DNA of 64,000 nt from Candidatus Fermentithermobacillaceae bacterium (GTDB taxonomy: Bacteria; Bacillota; Sulfobacillia; Fermentithermobacillales; DUSS01): the NCBI GenBank assembly GCA_014896535.1, contig JADBKE010000009.1, positions 1 through 64,000 on the forward strand. Direction: 5' to 3'. Under the pieces are notes generated by a model. It worked only from the letters and a program-made list of their open reading frames with translations, made no database searches and had not been told where the DNA came from. The translations under genes were made by a program, and so were the position numbers. Shown here piece by piece: positions 33,586 to 41,935 of the stretch (within the stretch, counting starts at the first letter, position 1; each line of letters begins with the position of its first letter).

Positions 33586-34047
33586 ATGGATCACCGGAGA
33601 GAACACGTTCACAACTATCGCGGCAGGACGTCCTCGGACATGGAACATTACCACACGTTCGCCGACGTCACCGGGGCGCCGGTGTCCACCAACGAAAACC
33701 ACGTGCACGACTACGCCACCGAGACGTCCGTCGTCCGAGATCACAGCCACAGAATCACCGGTACGTCCGGGATGCAGATTCGCGCGCCTCTGGGCCACGT
33801 CCACCGCATCCAGGGCCTGACGTCATATGCTCATGGCCACGCCCACAGCTACGACGTATACACGGGCCGGCCCAGGTCCCCGATGCGAATGAGCACTCTA
33901 GCTGCAGAAAAGCGCGCCAGAGAAAACGAAGTTCCGGCACCGGCCGGCGGGAAAGACGAGGACCGGTCCGGACCACCCAAGACCCGGTTTGGTCGCCTTT
34001 TTAGGAAGCCATCCTCTCCCGGACAAGAGAAAGACAGCGGTCCCTGA
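33586..34047 (+). CDS. His-rich YmaF-family protein
   Basis: 153 residues from ATG 33586 (GGGGG eight bases before). Residues 1-95 hold repeated H-x-H units: EHVHNY, EHYHTF, NHVHDY, DHSHRI, GHVHRI, HGHAHSY, spaced about 20 residues apart with Thr/Gly loops, matching the YmaF pattern. The tail is basic and polar. Metal binding is likely; YmaF has no settled function. The 3' end overlaps the convergent fchA by 47 bases. Confidence 0.8.
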   Translation: MDHRREHVHNYRGRTSSDMEHYHTFADVTGAPVSTNENHVHDYATETSVVRDHSHRITGTSGMQIRAPLGHVHRIQGLTSYAHGHAHSYDVYTGRPRSPMRMSTLAAEKRARENEVPAPAGGKDEDRSGPPKTRFGRLFRKPSSPGQEKDSGP

Positions 34048-34636
34048 TCTCCTGCGCTCTCCGGGATAGAGAGAGCCTCTCCTCCAGGGAGGCTCTCTTG
34101 AACTCCTCGTCCTTGATGGACGGGAGGTTTATATCGACGTTGAGCAGGGCTGACTGAACCGCCGCCTCGAGAAGATTTGCGGCGACGCCGGCATCGCTTA
34201 TTGCCATCTTGTTTCCGATGGTAGCTATCTCGGCGGCAATTTCCAGCCCCTCGAGACACGCCCGGGCTATCCGAAGAGGAGTCTCCGTCGACGCCTTGAG
34301 AGCCTCCTCCATCAGGAGCGCTCTGGTGTCCTCCTGCTCGGGTGTTTCCCGAGGCATCTTGTAAACCTCCATAAAACGTTGAAAACTGGTCATGTCCTCA
34401 TCCACGAGCGCCTCCAGCCTGTTCATGAGGGACAACGCCCGGTCCCGGATGGCCACGGCCCGTGCTTCCACATCCCGGTATTTCTTTTTCCCGATCGTCA
34501 GGTTGGCGACCATGGATACCATGGCAGCTCCAAAGCACCCGGCGATGGCGCTCACGCTGCCTCCGCCCGGAACGGGGTCGCTGGACGCGGCAACTCTCAA
34601 AACCTCGCGTAAAGGCTGGGAAAAAAGATCGCCCAT
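34001..34636 (-). CDS. fchA: Formiminotetrahydrofolate cyclodeaminase-like protein
   Basis: 211 residues of an all-helical FTCD-C fold with SSDPVPGGGSVSAIAGCFGAA near the start (folate site) and AISDAGVAANLLEAAVQSAL. FchA makes 5,10-methenyl-THF with release of ammonia. It starts three bases after folD, with GGGAGGCG before the ATG, so the pair forms a C1-folate operon feeding purine synthesis or the methyl branch of acetogenesis. Confidence 0.9.
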   Translation of the reverse strand: MGDLFSQPLREVLRVAASSDPVPGGGSVSAIAGCFGAAMVSMVANLTIGKKKYRDVEARAVAIRDRALSLMNRLEALVDEDMTSFQRFMEVYKMPRETPEQEDTRALLMEEALKASTETPLRIARACLEGLEIAAEIATIGNKMAISDAGVAANLLEAAVQSALLNVDINLPSIKDEEFKRASLEERLSLSRRAQEIRDRCLSLVRERMAS

Positions 34637-34639
34637 CGC

Positions 34640-35497
34640 TCACGCCTCCCCTCTCTGCATTCGCAAAGCTTTCATGAGGTTCTTCTGGATGAGCACCGTC
34701 GTCAGGGCACCCACACCGCCCGGAACAGGTGTTATGTAACCGGCAACGTTCAAAGCTTCTTCGAACTTCACGTCCCCGGTAATGCCACCGCCCTCCACTT
34801 CGTTGATTCCCGCGTCCACCACGCACGCTCCCGGCTTGATCATGTCCCCAGAGATGAGTCCAGGCTTCCCCGCCGCTACCACCAGCACGTCCGCTTGTCG
34901 GGTATGATACCCGAGGTCCCGCGTCCTGGTATGGCAAATCGTCACGGTTGCGTTTTCCTGAAGCAGGAGGAAAATAAGGGGTTTACCTACGGTGTCGCCT
35001 CGGCCCACAAGCACCACGTGCTTGCCTTCAAGGTTTATTCCCGAACGCCTGAGAATCTCCACACAGCTCAGGGGCGTAGCCGGAAATAAGCCCTCTTTCC
35101 TCGAGAAAAGAAATCCCCGGTTTTGAGGGTTCACGCAATCCACGTCTTTCAGAGGTGCTACTTCCAGCGTGACCCTCTCCTTGGATATGTGCGGGGGAAC
35201 CGGCAGTTCAACCATGATGCCGTGGATCGAGGGATCGGCGGAAAGCTCCCGGAGCTTTGCGACCACCTCTTTTTCGCTGGCCGAAGCGGGAAAGCGGATG
35301 AGTTCGTAGCCTATGCCCACTTTCTGGCACGCCTTCTCCTTCGCCCGAGCGTAGACCACCGAAGCGGGATCGTCCCCCACCAGTACCACTGCCATCTTCG
35401 GCGATATGCCCCTCTCCTTAAAAGATTGGACTTCCCGGACGACCTCGTCTCGTATTTCGGCGGCGATCTTTTTCCCATCGAGCACGACCGCAGACAT
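34640..35497 (-). CDS. folD: Methylenetetrahydrofolate dehydrogenase/cyclohydrolase
   Basis: 285 residues, GGAGGTC before ATG. YARAKEKACQKVGIGYE contains the catalytic Lys/Tyr region, GIMVELPVP and DVDCVNPQNRG are family signatures, and VLVGRGDTVGKP is the NAD(P) site; the usual GRSxxVG is slightly changed (GRGDTVG). ITPVPGGVGALTTVLI closes the protein. It interconverts methylene-, methenyl- and formyl-THF. Confidence 0.95.
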   Translation of the reverse strand: MSAVVLDGKKIAAEIRDEVVREVQSFKERGISPKMAVVLVGDDPASVVYARAKEKACQKVGIGYELIRFPASASEKEVVAKLRELSADPSIHGIMVELPVPPHISKERVTLEVAPLKDVDCVNPQNRGFLFSRKEGLFPATPLSCVEILRRSGINLEGKHVVLVGRGDTVGKPLIFLLLQENATVTICHTRTRDLGYHTRQADVLVVAAGKPGLISGDMIKPGACVVDAGINEVEGGGITGDVKFEEALNVAGYITPVPGGVGALTTVLIQKNLMKALRMQRGEA

Positions 35498-35788
35498 CTC
35501 GACGACCTCCTCCGACCCGACTGTGCGGTCCGCTTTGAGCCGCGGACACCCCGTGACTCATTCTTACACCCACAGCGTTGTTCCTTCTACTCCCTCCGGC
35601 TTTCGCGCCAGCAGAGTCGCAGGACCGGGCGCTTCGAAACGCTGCACAACCAGACGAGAAGGAAATTCGAGCCTCGGAGGTAAATCAATATCCGAAAGGA
35701 GACCCGCGCCTGGTCTCAAGACTATCTTCGTTGCGGACAGAAGCGACGGCCCTTTTGGAACAAAGCTCGATGAATGGGGGCTTTGCCG

Positions 35789-37342
35789 ATGAACGTCTGG
35801 CGAAACAAGCTATTGCTGCTGGTGGCGGTGCTTTCAGTCCTCGTAGCTTCGTTTTCGGCTCATTCGGCTCAACCGTGCGTGGCTTCGGGGTCTGAAAGCG
35901 GCGCTCCCACAAGCTCCACCGCTCCCGAAACCGCGGCGGGCCAAGCAAGAGAGCCTTCTTCCGCTCTCGCTCTGTGCGTAAACCACCTTAAACTCGACCT
36001 GCCCGTCGTTCCTTCCGTCGAGGACGGAGTCATAATGGTCCCGATCCGGGCCGTATCGGACTTTTTGGGGCTCACGTTGACGTGGGACCAGTCGACTCAG
36101 TCTGCGGTCGGTATCTGGATGGGGCAGACTCTCGAGCTTCCGTACGGAAAGCCCTACTTCCGATTTGGCAGACAGGAATTTCCTCTCACGCGAGAGATAT
36201 CGGTCAGGGATGGGGCTCTTCTCGTTCCCTCTTCCGTGCTGGAGGAGGTTTTCCATTGTGAGTTGCAGTTGGATGAAAAGTCGGCCGTGGTTAACGTAAC
36301 GCTTCCGCCTTCTACCATGGAAATATGGGGCTTCTACGCGTTGGGGTCCCAGGACTACTCGAGCTGGACGGACTTCTTCGGGGATACATACCCGGCGATT
36401 GCCCCTGCCCCTCCTGCGGACCAGTTCTCCGGTGTCATCCTCGGGTGGTTTTCGGTTAGACCAGACGGTACTGTGGCGGCTGACGGGAATCCGTCTGGCT
36501 TCAACCGTCCTTCGGGCTGGCCCGCCGTTCTCATACACTCCAGGATCAGAAACGTCCCGCCTTACGCCATGTTCTACGCCAATAACGCTGGCGAAACTCT
36601 CTCTAACCTCCTCGCCGACCAAGTCCTGCGGACGAGCTTGGCTCTAGAAGTGGAGAGGGCTGCCCGGGGATTTGATGGAGTAGTCATTGATTTCGAAGGC
36701 CTCGGCTCGTCTCCGGAAAGAATCGATAAAGACGCATGCAACCTGACCGAGTTCCTGAAGTATCTGCGGAATCTCCTTACCCCCGAAAAAGACCTGATAG
36801 TAGCCGTGCCTCCTTTGAACGGTCATTACCGGGGATACGACCACAAGGCCATTGGGGAAATCGCCGACAGGGTGGTGCTCATGGCCTACGGGTACGAGGA
36901 ACCGGGAAGAATGGGTCCGACGTCCCCCAGGAAGCAGGTGGAAGAAGCGGTTTCTCTCGAAACGGCCCAGGTACAACCGGAAAAGATTCTCCTGGGCGTT
37001 GCTTTATACGGCACCCTCTACTGCCAGGACCAGTCCGGCGCCGTGACCTTGAAAGCCCGTCCGGCGTTCAAGGACTGGCCGTCTCTGGAACAGCGAGCCG
37101 GAAATCCTCCCCGGTGGGATCCCGATCTGGGCGCATGGGTGCTCAGCTGGAACGAGGCGAATTTGAATCTTTGCGCTTTCCTCGACCGCCCCTCCACCAT
37201 CGACTCGAGGTTGGCTCTTGCCCGGAAATACCGCCTGGCGGGAATAGCTTTGTGGCGACTCGGCTTGATGGGGCAGGACGGATGGACCTATCTTTTCCGG
37301 TCGGCAAGCGGCGTAAAGCTTACACCCGCCCCGGTGCAGTGA
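35789..37342 (+). CDS. GH18 glycoside hydrolase with stalk (Cu-amine-oxidase N) domain
   Basis: 517 residues from ATG 35789, GGGGG upstream. Signal peptide 1-27, low-complexity linker, then a PF07833 stalk-like domain (about 75-175: DGVIMVPIRAVSDFLGL) and a GH18 barrel from about 180 with the active site FDGVVIDFEG (DxxxxDxE; the final Glu is the acid). This layout resembles SleL/YaaH N-acetylglucosaminidases that cut spore-cortex fragments. Export and wall binding through the stalk are likely. Confidence 0.88.
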   Translation: MNVWRNKLLLLVAVLSVLVASFSAHSAQPCVASGSESGAPTSSTAPETAAGQAREPSSALALCVNHLKLDLPVVPSVEDGVIMVPIRAVSDFLGLTLTWDQSTQSAVGIWMGQTLELPYGKPYFRFGRQEFPLTREISVRDGALLVPSSVLEEVFHCELQLDEKSAVVNVTLPPSTMEIWGFYALGSQDYSSWTDFFGDTYPAIAPAPPADQFSGVILGWFSVRPDGTVAADGNPSGFNRPSGWPAVLIHSRIRNVPPYAMFYANNAGETLSNLLADQVLRTSLALEVERAARGFDGVVIDFEGLGSSPERIDKDACNLTEFLKYLRNLLTPEKDLIVAVPPLNGHYRGYDHKAIGEIADRVVLMAYGYEEPGRMGPTSPRKQVEEAVSLETAQVQPEKILLGVALYGTLYCQDQSGAVTLKARPAFKDWPSLEQRAGNPPRWDPDLGAWVLSWNEANLNLCAFLDRPSTIDSRLALARKYRLAGIALWRLGLMGQDGWTYLFRSASGVKLTPAPVQ

Positions 37343-37353
37343 CCTCGTGGGAA

Positions 37354-37391
37354 TGTCCGGGCGGAGGGAAGTCGCCGTTTCCGCCCGGACA
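37354..37391. terminator. Strong hairpin between GH18 and the dehydrogenase operon
   Basis: TGTCCGGGCGGA pairs perfectly with TCCGCCCGGACA (12 bp, loop 14) between two convergent genes. No T run follows on either strand, so it may act with Rho or as an mRNA end stabiliser. Confidence 0.55.
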
Positions 37392-37450
37392 CCGCAAACT
37401 TATATCGACATGCGGGATAACGAAGACCAACCTTGTCCGTACTTACACCA

Positions 37451-38599
37451 CTAGACTACCGAAGGCTCAACTTGCAGTTCCCCTCGCTCGAACCTGCCCA
37501 GATCAAGGCCGGTTATGTCTATGAAAGGCGTCTTGCCGACGACCAGTTCGCTTATGATGCGGCCGACAGCAGGAGCGAGCATGAATCCGTGACCGCTGAA
37601 TCCTACAGCCTGGTAGTAACCCTCGATGCCAGGAACTCCTCCGAGAATGGGATGAGCGTCAGGCGTGACCGTGTACAACCCGGACCACTGGCGCACGACT
37701 CTCAAACTTTCCAGGGCCGGCAAGATGCGCAGTATGAGCCGGGACATTTCCCTGAGAAATTCCCAGCTCGACCCGATGTCGTACCCTTTCGGTTCGTTCG
37801 GGTCTCCCATTCCCATGATTACGCTTCCGTGGGGAGTCTGCTGGCAGTAGATGCCCATGGAAAACGACATTACCATAGGGTCGATGATGGGACCGGTGGG
37901 TTCCGTCGCGAGGATCTGGTGCCTTTGGGTGTAGACGGGGAGATCTATTCCCACCATCTTCGCCACGGGCTTTGCCCAAGGTCCGGCCGCGTTTATGACC
38001 ACGGGAGTGGATATGGTTCCCCTGGTCGTGTCCACCGCCACCACCCTGCCGCCTTCCAGACGGATCCCCGTAGCTTCGGTGAAGTACTGAAGCTCAACTC
38101 CCAGGCGCCGGGCGGCCTGAGCATAAGCCCACGTGGTGTGAAACGGATTGCAGTGGCCGTCCCTCTTGTTATAAGTGGCCCCGAGCATGCCTTCGGTGTT
38201 GAGAATCGGAACGATTTCTTTGGCCTCCTGCGGGGTCAGTAGTCTCGAGGGGATGCCCAGTGAATTTTGAAGGGCGACGTTCTTCTTGAACTGCTCCCAC
38301 TCCTTTTCGGTGTGGGCCAGGATGAGATATCCCTTCTGCTTGAACTCGATGTCCCCCTCGTAACCCAGTTCCTCTTCGAGATGCTCAAAAGCATTTATAC
38401 TGGCTTGAGCCAGCCTGCAGTTCCGCTCGCTCCCCCACTGCTCTCGAACTCCAGCACCGCAACGGCCGGTTGAGCCCGTGCAAAACGAGTGCCGCTCGAG
38501 CAACACTACGTTTCTCACGCCTTCTTTGGCGAGATGATAGGCAATAGACGAGCCGATAACCCCTCCGCCGATTATCACGGCGTCCGCCGTAGACCTCAT
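37451..38599 (-). CDS. FAD-dependent amine/amino-acid oxidoreductase (DAO fold, HcnC/SoxB-like)
   Basis: 382 residues. GGGVIGSSIAYHLAKEG binds FAD; STGRCGAGVREQW, NPFHTTWAYAQAARRLG and the C-terminal PDAHPILGGVPG and GFSGHGFMLAPAVG are typical for the beta subunit of sarcosine oxidase, dye-linked proline dehydrogenase and HcnC. It would oxidise a secondary amine or amino acid. Last gene of a five-gene operon with four-base overlaps; electrons pass to the Fe-S partners encoded upstream. Confidence 0.9.
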   Translation of the reverse strand: MRSTADAVIIGGGVIGSSIAYHLAKEGVRNVVLLERHSFCTGSTGRCGAGVREQWGSERNCRLAQASINAFEHLEEELGYEGDIEFKQKGYLILAHTEKEWEQFKKNVALQNSLGIPSRLLTPQEAKEIVPILNTEGMLGATYNKRDGHCNPFHTTWAYAQAARRLGVELQYFTEATGIRLEGGRVVAVDTTRGTISTPVVINAAGPWAKPVAKMVGIDLPVYTQRHQILATEPTGPIIDPMVMSFSMGIYCQQTPHGSVIMGMGDPNEPKGYDIGSSWEFLREMSRLILRILPALESLRVVRQWSGLYTVTPDAHPILGGVPGIEGYYQAVGFSGHGFMLAPAVGRIISELVVGKTPFIDITGLDLGRFERGELQVEPSVV

Positions 38600-38949
38600 C
38601 GGGATTCACCTCCTTCAAGAGACGAACCCTCGTCGCCGCGGGGCGCATTTTCCACCATCCGGGATAGAAGCCCGAGTTTCACGGGCTTCGCCGGAGGACG
38701 AAACGTCGGAGGCATTATTTCGGCCACAGGCTTCCCGAGGTGCTCTGCAAGCTCCCTAGCCAAAAGCTCCCTGCAGGTCCTGCCCTGGCAGGGTCCCATC
38801 CCCACCCTGAGGAGCCTTTTGAGCTCATCCAGCGTCGTGGCCCCCTGAGCTATAGCCCTCCTGATTTCCTCAAGGGTTACGTCTTCACACCTGCACACGA
38901 TCACGTTGCGCTGCTCAAGCCAGTTTCTTTCCTCTACGGAGCGCTTCAA
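38596..38949 (-). CDS. BFD-like 2Fe-2S protein
   Basis: 117 residues, TTG start (GGGAGG upstream) overlapping the previous gene by four bases. Cluster ligands are CRCEDVT near residue 20 and GPCQGRTC near 54, as in bacterioferritin-associated ferredoxin and the middle domain of several amine dehydrogenase alpha subunits. Here the domain is a separate protein. Confidence 0.88.
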   Translation of the reverse strand: MKRSVEERNWLEQRNVIVCRCEDVTLEEIRRAIAQGATTLDELKRLLRVGMGPCQGRTCRELLARELAEHLGKPVAEIMPPTFRPPAKPVKLGLLSRMVENAPRGDEGSSLEGGESR

Positions 38950-39491
38950 TTTCCAGACCTCCCTTGGCTTTCGGGTAAGCCGAGGGCTCGGGCAACGTAT
39001 GCCAGAGCCTTGGGGGCTCGAACCCAGACCACGGGTGTGGCCAGCTTGTCTCTGCCCCGAATCACGCGATGCACTATCCCCTCACCGACGTGCCGCCCTG
39101 CGCGGTCGTAGAGGAGAACAACCTGGTCTCGCTCGGGTAGGGGTACGAATTCATGCGGCATGGCGATGAGGCATTCTTCTGGTGAATATGTTTCGTCCAC
39201 GACGAAGATGGCGAGGCCCGGACAAGCTGCGACGCACTGGCCACATCCGGTACACTTCGTCCAGTCGATGACCGGAAGATCGTTCACATCTGAAAACTCC
39301 TTGATAGCGCCGAGCTTACAGGCTTGCGCACACGGGTCACAGGGTATTTTCTGAAAGCATTCGAGAACGGCCACAGGACCCTTTCGTCTTGCTTCCGGCG
39401 GCGGAAGAACCCGGTCGAGGTCCTCCACGGATGGTATTCCCGAGCTCAAAAGGGAATCTTTCTCCGGCAAGTCACCGTAAAGGTTTTTCAT
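38946..39491 (-). CDS. 4Fe-4S ferredoxin-type subunit
   Basis: 181 residues from ATG 39491. Cys motifs CDPCAQACKLGAI and CTGCGQCVAACPG can bind two 4Fe-4S clusters, although the first group is reduced (CxxCxxxC). N-terminal and C-terminal parts are soluble. Such a subunit is present in clostridial proline/hydroxyproline-type dehydrogenase operons and points to transfer to ferredoxin or a quinone rather than to oxygen. Confidence 0.85.
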   Translation of the reverse strand: MKNLYGDLPEKDSLLSSGIPSVEDLDRVLPPPEARRKGPVAVLECFQKIPCDPCAQACKLGAIKEFSDVNDLPVIDWTKCTGCGQCVAACPGLAIFVVDETYSPEECLIAMPHEFVPLPERDQVVLLYDRAGRHVGEGIVHRVIRGRDKLATPVVWVRAPKALAYVARALGLPESQGRSGN

Positions 39492-40588
39492 GATCCGCGC
39501 CTCCCCTGAACCAGCGCTCGTATGCGCTCGTAACCGGTTCGCACTTTGCTGGACAAAGGTCCGCTTCGCAGCGCCGCGAGTTCCCGGGCCAGAACATTCC
39601 GCTCCTCCTCGAAACGGTGACGAGGGATCTTGCCGAGCTTGGCGGCAACCGCGAGACCGGCTATTTCTCCGCAAAGCATGGCCGTGGAAGCTTCTTCGAT
39701 TCCCGCCGCATCTCCAGCCACGAAAATCCCGGGTCTTTCCGTTTCCATGTTTTCGTCGTATATCGGGACGAAGCCTCCGAGTTCCGGCACGTAAGTCATA
39801 GAAACCCCCGCTTGCCACAGGAGGTCCCCGAGAGGTGTAAGACCCGTCGCAAGGCAAATCACGTCCACATCCAAGTCCTTTTCGGTCCCGGGGATGCCGC
39901 GAAACTTATCGTCCAGCTCCCAGATGGTGGCACCCTCAACGCACTCTTTCCCGTGGGCTTCCTTGATGCTGTGCCTGGTAAGAATGGGGATACCGAGCCT
40001 TCGCACCTTCGAAGCGTGAACCGCATACCCACCGATTTGGGGTAATGCCTCTACGATTGCCCTGACCGCTACTCCCGCCTGCCTCAGTTGATAGGAGACG
40101 ATGAGTCCTATGTTGCCGGAGCCCACCATGAGGACCGACCGCCCGGGTCTCACCCCGTACACGTTCATCAGAGTTTGCACGGCTCCGGCGCCGTACACGC
40201 CCGGGAGGTCGTTTCCGGGAAACAAGATCATTCTCTCCTGAGCACCCGTGGCAAATAGAAACGTCTTGCCCGTGATGCGGCTTACCCCGGAAGGGCCTTC
40301 TATCAGGAGCGAGTTATCGGGATAGTAACCCAGCGCTTCGGTACCCGTAAAAACCGTAATGTGCGGCTGGGCTAAAACCGCGTTCCGCAGCCTCCTGCCT
40401 ATCTCAATACCCCGTATACCCGCACCTCTCCGGCTCCAGCCGAAAAACTTGTGGGTCTGCTTGACCAGCTGACCGCCGAGCTCTTCCTGCCTGTCGACGA
40501 TGGCAACCCGCACCCCATTTTGGGCCGCTTTGAGCGCCCCCGATAACCCCGCAGGGCCGCCACCCACCACAACCAGCTCGTACTCCAT
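39488..40588 (-). CDS. FAD/NAD-dependent oxidoreductase (HcnB-like alpha subunit)
   Basis: 366 residues, GAAGGAGG before ATG. VVVGGGPAGLSGALKAAQNG binds FAD and SVLMVGSGNIGLIVSYQLRQ a second nucleotide; FVAGDAAGIEEASTAMLCGE closes the FAD site. It has the pyridine-nucleotide disulfide oxidoreductase fold of HcnB and SoxA. It likely receives electrons from the DAO subunit. Confidence 0.9.
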   Translation of the reverse strand: MEYELVVVGGGPAGLSGALKAAQNGVRVAIVDRQEELGGQLVKQTHKFFGWSRRGAGIRGIEIGRRLRNAVLAQPHITVFTGTEALGYYPDNSLLIEGPSGVSRITGKTFLFATGAQERMILFPGNDLPGVYGAGAVQTLMNVYGVRPGRSVLMVGSGNIGLIVSYQLRQAGVAVRAIVEALPQIGGYAVHASKVRRLGIPILTRHSIKEAHGKECVEGATIWELDDKFRGIPGTEKDLDVDVICLATGLTPLGDLLWQAGVSMTYVPELGGFVPIYDENMETERPGIFVAGDAAGIEEASTAMLCGEIAGLAVAAKLGKIPRHRFEEERNVLARELAALRSGPLSSKVRTGYERIRALVQGRRGS

Positions 40589-40602
40589 GAATCAAGCCTC
40601 CT

Positions 40603-40926
40603 TCACCGGGCCGCGAGGGAGGGTCCGCGTCCAACCTGTCTTTCCACGCGCATCCCCTCCCGAAGTTTCTCGGTGCAAGCCCTCACGTTGGGGACCCCGT
40701 CCACTATCATCAGGCAAGAAGAGCAGTTACCGATGGCGCAGAAAAACCCTCTGGGTCGCCCCAGTTTCAAACTATGATGAAGGACCTTCACGCCGGCGGC
40801 ATGGAGAGCCGCAGCGATTGGCTCCCCTTCGTAACCTTCCATCTCCTTGCCCTCGAAAAAGAATTTCACCTTCTTCCGCTTGGGGAAATCCAAAACGGGA
40901 TGTTCCTCGATTCTGAGACCGGTCAA
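40603..40926 (-). CDS. 2Fe-2S ferredoxin-like subunit (HcnA-like)
   Basis: 107 residues. The fold is that of SoxA/HcnA N-terminal ferredoxin: KVKFFFEGKEMEGYEGEP, then FCAIGNCSSCLMIVDG and a later Cys in RACT. One usual Cys before FCAIG is not seen, so ligand number should be checked. First gene of the operon; GAGGAGG lies before the ATG. Confidence 0.85.
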   Translation of the reverse strand: MTGLRIEEHPVLDFPKRKKVKFFFEGKEMEGYEGEPIAAALHAAGVKVLHHSLKLGRPRGFFCAIGNCSSCLMIVDGVPNVRACTEKLREGMRVERQVGRGPSLAAR

Positions 40927-40953
40927 TTCATAGACCTCCTCTTCTCAAACCAT

Positions 40954-40984
40954 GCGGCCTTCGATCCGGAAGGCACAAGGCCGC
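40954..40984 (-). promoter_or_regulatory. Hairpin in the leader of the dehydrogenase operon
   Basis: GCGGCCTT (40954-40961) pairs with AAGGCCGC (40977-40984), 28 bases upstream of the first start codon. A smaller CCTTC/GAAGG stem in the same place would exclude it. No T run follows, so a translational or RNA-stability role is more likely than termination. Confidence 0.35.
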
Positions 40985-41061
40985 TTCAAACGCCATTAAT
41001 CCTTCTTCGTCACGAATATAAGCTCCTGCATAGAGGTAAAGCCGTGGCGGGAAAAACAAGA

Positions 41062-41088
41062 GCCGGGTCCCACATACGACGGCCCGGC
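41062..41088 (-). terminator. Intrinsic terminator after the FmdB gene
   Basis: GCCGGG and CCCGGC form the stem; on the minus strand it is followed by TCTTGTTTTT. It ends the zinc-ribbon gene stop at 41132. Confidence 0.75.
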
Positions 41089-41131
41089 CTTCAACATCAT
41101 TCGCGGTCGGCAGACGTCTTGTCAGGTTTAT

Positions 41132-41338
41132 TTATTTTCCGCAGGTCGAGCACAGCCCGCTCGAACAGGTCGAACAGGTCGCGCTCCCCTTTGAACCGGC
41201 TACGTTAGAATTAAACCTGGACATTAGTTTAGTAAGACGGGTAGATCCACAATAAGGACACTTAGGTTCTTCGTCGGCTCTTTTCAAGAACTCGTGGGTC
41301 CGCCCGCAATCAAGGCACCTGTATTCGAATATGGGCAC
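41132..41338 (-). CDS. FmdB-type zinc-ribbon protein
   Basis: 68 residues from GTG 41338, with GGAGGTGAAG at ideal spacing. PIFEYRCLDCGRTHEFL and CPYCGST give the CxxC...CxxC ribbon; the C-terminus carries further CSTC and CSTCGK pairs. FmdB family proteins are putative regulators of unclear function. Separate single-gene unit. Confidence 0.9.
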   Translation of the reverse strand: MPIFEYRCLDCGRTHEFLKRADEEPKCPYCGSTRLTKLMSRFNSNVAGSKGSATCSTCSSGLCSTCGK

Positions 41339-41383
41339 GGTCTTCACCTCCAGCTCGCAGTCTAACTCGGCCCGAGCCACCTT

Positions 41384-41686
41384 TCAAGCTTCTCGGCCCT
41401 CCCAAGCCTTCCGCAGAACCCGACCCGCGCTTTCTGCGGCCGCCACCAAGGATTCGAGCATGGCGATGACCTCGTCGGTGTCACCGCGTCCGGTCCAAAT
41501 CAGCGGTTCTGACTGAAAGGAGTTCATAAACTCCTTGATTCCCAGGGCAAGATCGGCTATCTCGTCCAGAGCCTGTCTCACCCTGGCGTTTCTGGACACT
41601 TCCGGTTCCACCTGAAGATCCGAGCATAATTCGATGATGCGGTCAAGGTTGTCTCGGAACACCCCTACTCTCAAAAACCGTGCCAT
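41384..41686 (-). CDS. Small helical protein of unknown function
   Basis: 100 residues from ATG 41686 (GGGGTGG upstream); the open frame upstream is a shadow over the next gene. It is helical and acidic with LDRIIELCSDLQVEPEVSR and DEIADLALGIKEFMNSF. No family recognised. Lies 45 bases from FmdB on the same strand. Confidence 0.55.
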   Translation of the reverse strand: MARFLRVGVFRDNLDRIIELCSDLQVEPEVSRNARVRQALDEIADLALGIKEFMNSFQSEPLIWTGRGDTDEVIAMLESLVAAAESAGRVLRKAWEGREA

Positions 41687-41935
41687 AAGACCACCCCACG
41701 TTGGATATTCCCCCCGAAGCCATCGAGTTCCTCCGGTTTTTCGACACGATCCGACAGGTGTTGTCGCTCTAATAACGCCCTTTCCGGTGCGGAACAATGA
41801 TTCTGAGGAGGTGATGCTTTGCGACGTTCCGGTGGGCGTCTTACCCCCGGTTGTCCCTGACGAGCACACCAAAGAGATCCCACGCATGTTGGAAATCTTG
41901 CTCCGGGCTGTCCCCGGGAAGAAAGGAGAGGTTTT

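Noticed and set aside
35578-35788. Frame reading FLLLPPAFAPAESQDRALR before the GH18 gene
   Set aside because: It looks like a signal-peptide end, but it has no start with a ribosome site and runs out of frame into the GH18 gene; may be a gene remnant, too weak to list.
36736-37524. 262-codon plus-strand frame in the GH18 gene
   Set aside because: Out-of-frame shadow; the GH18 active-site motif is in the other frame.
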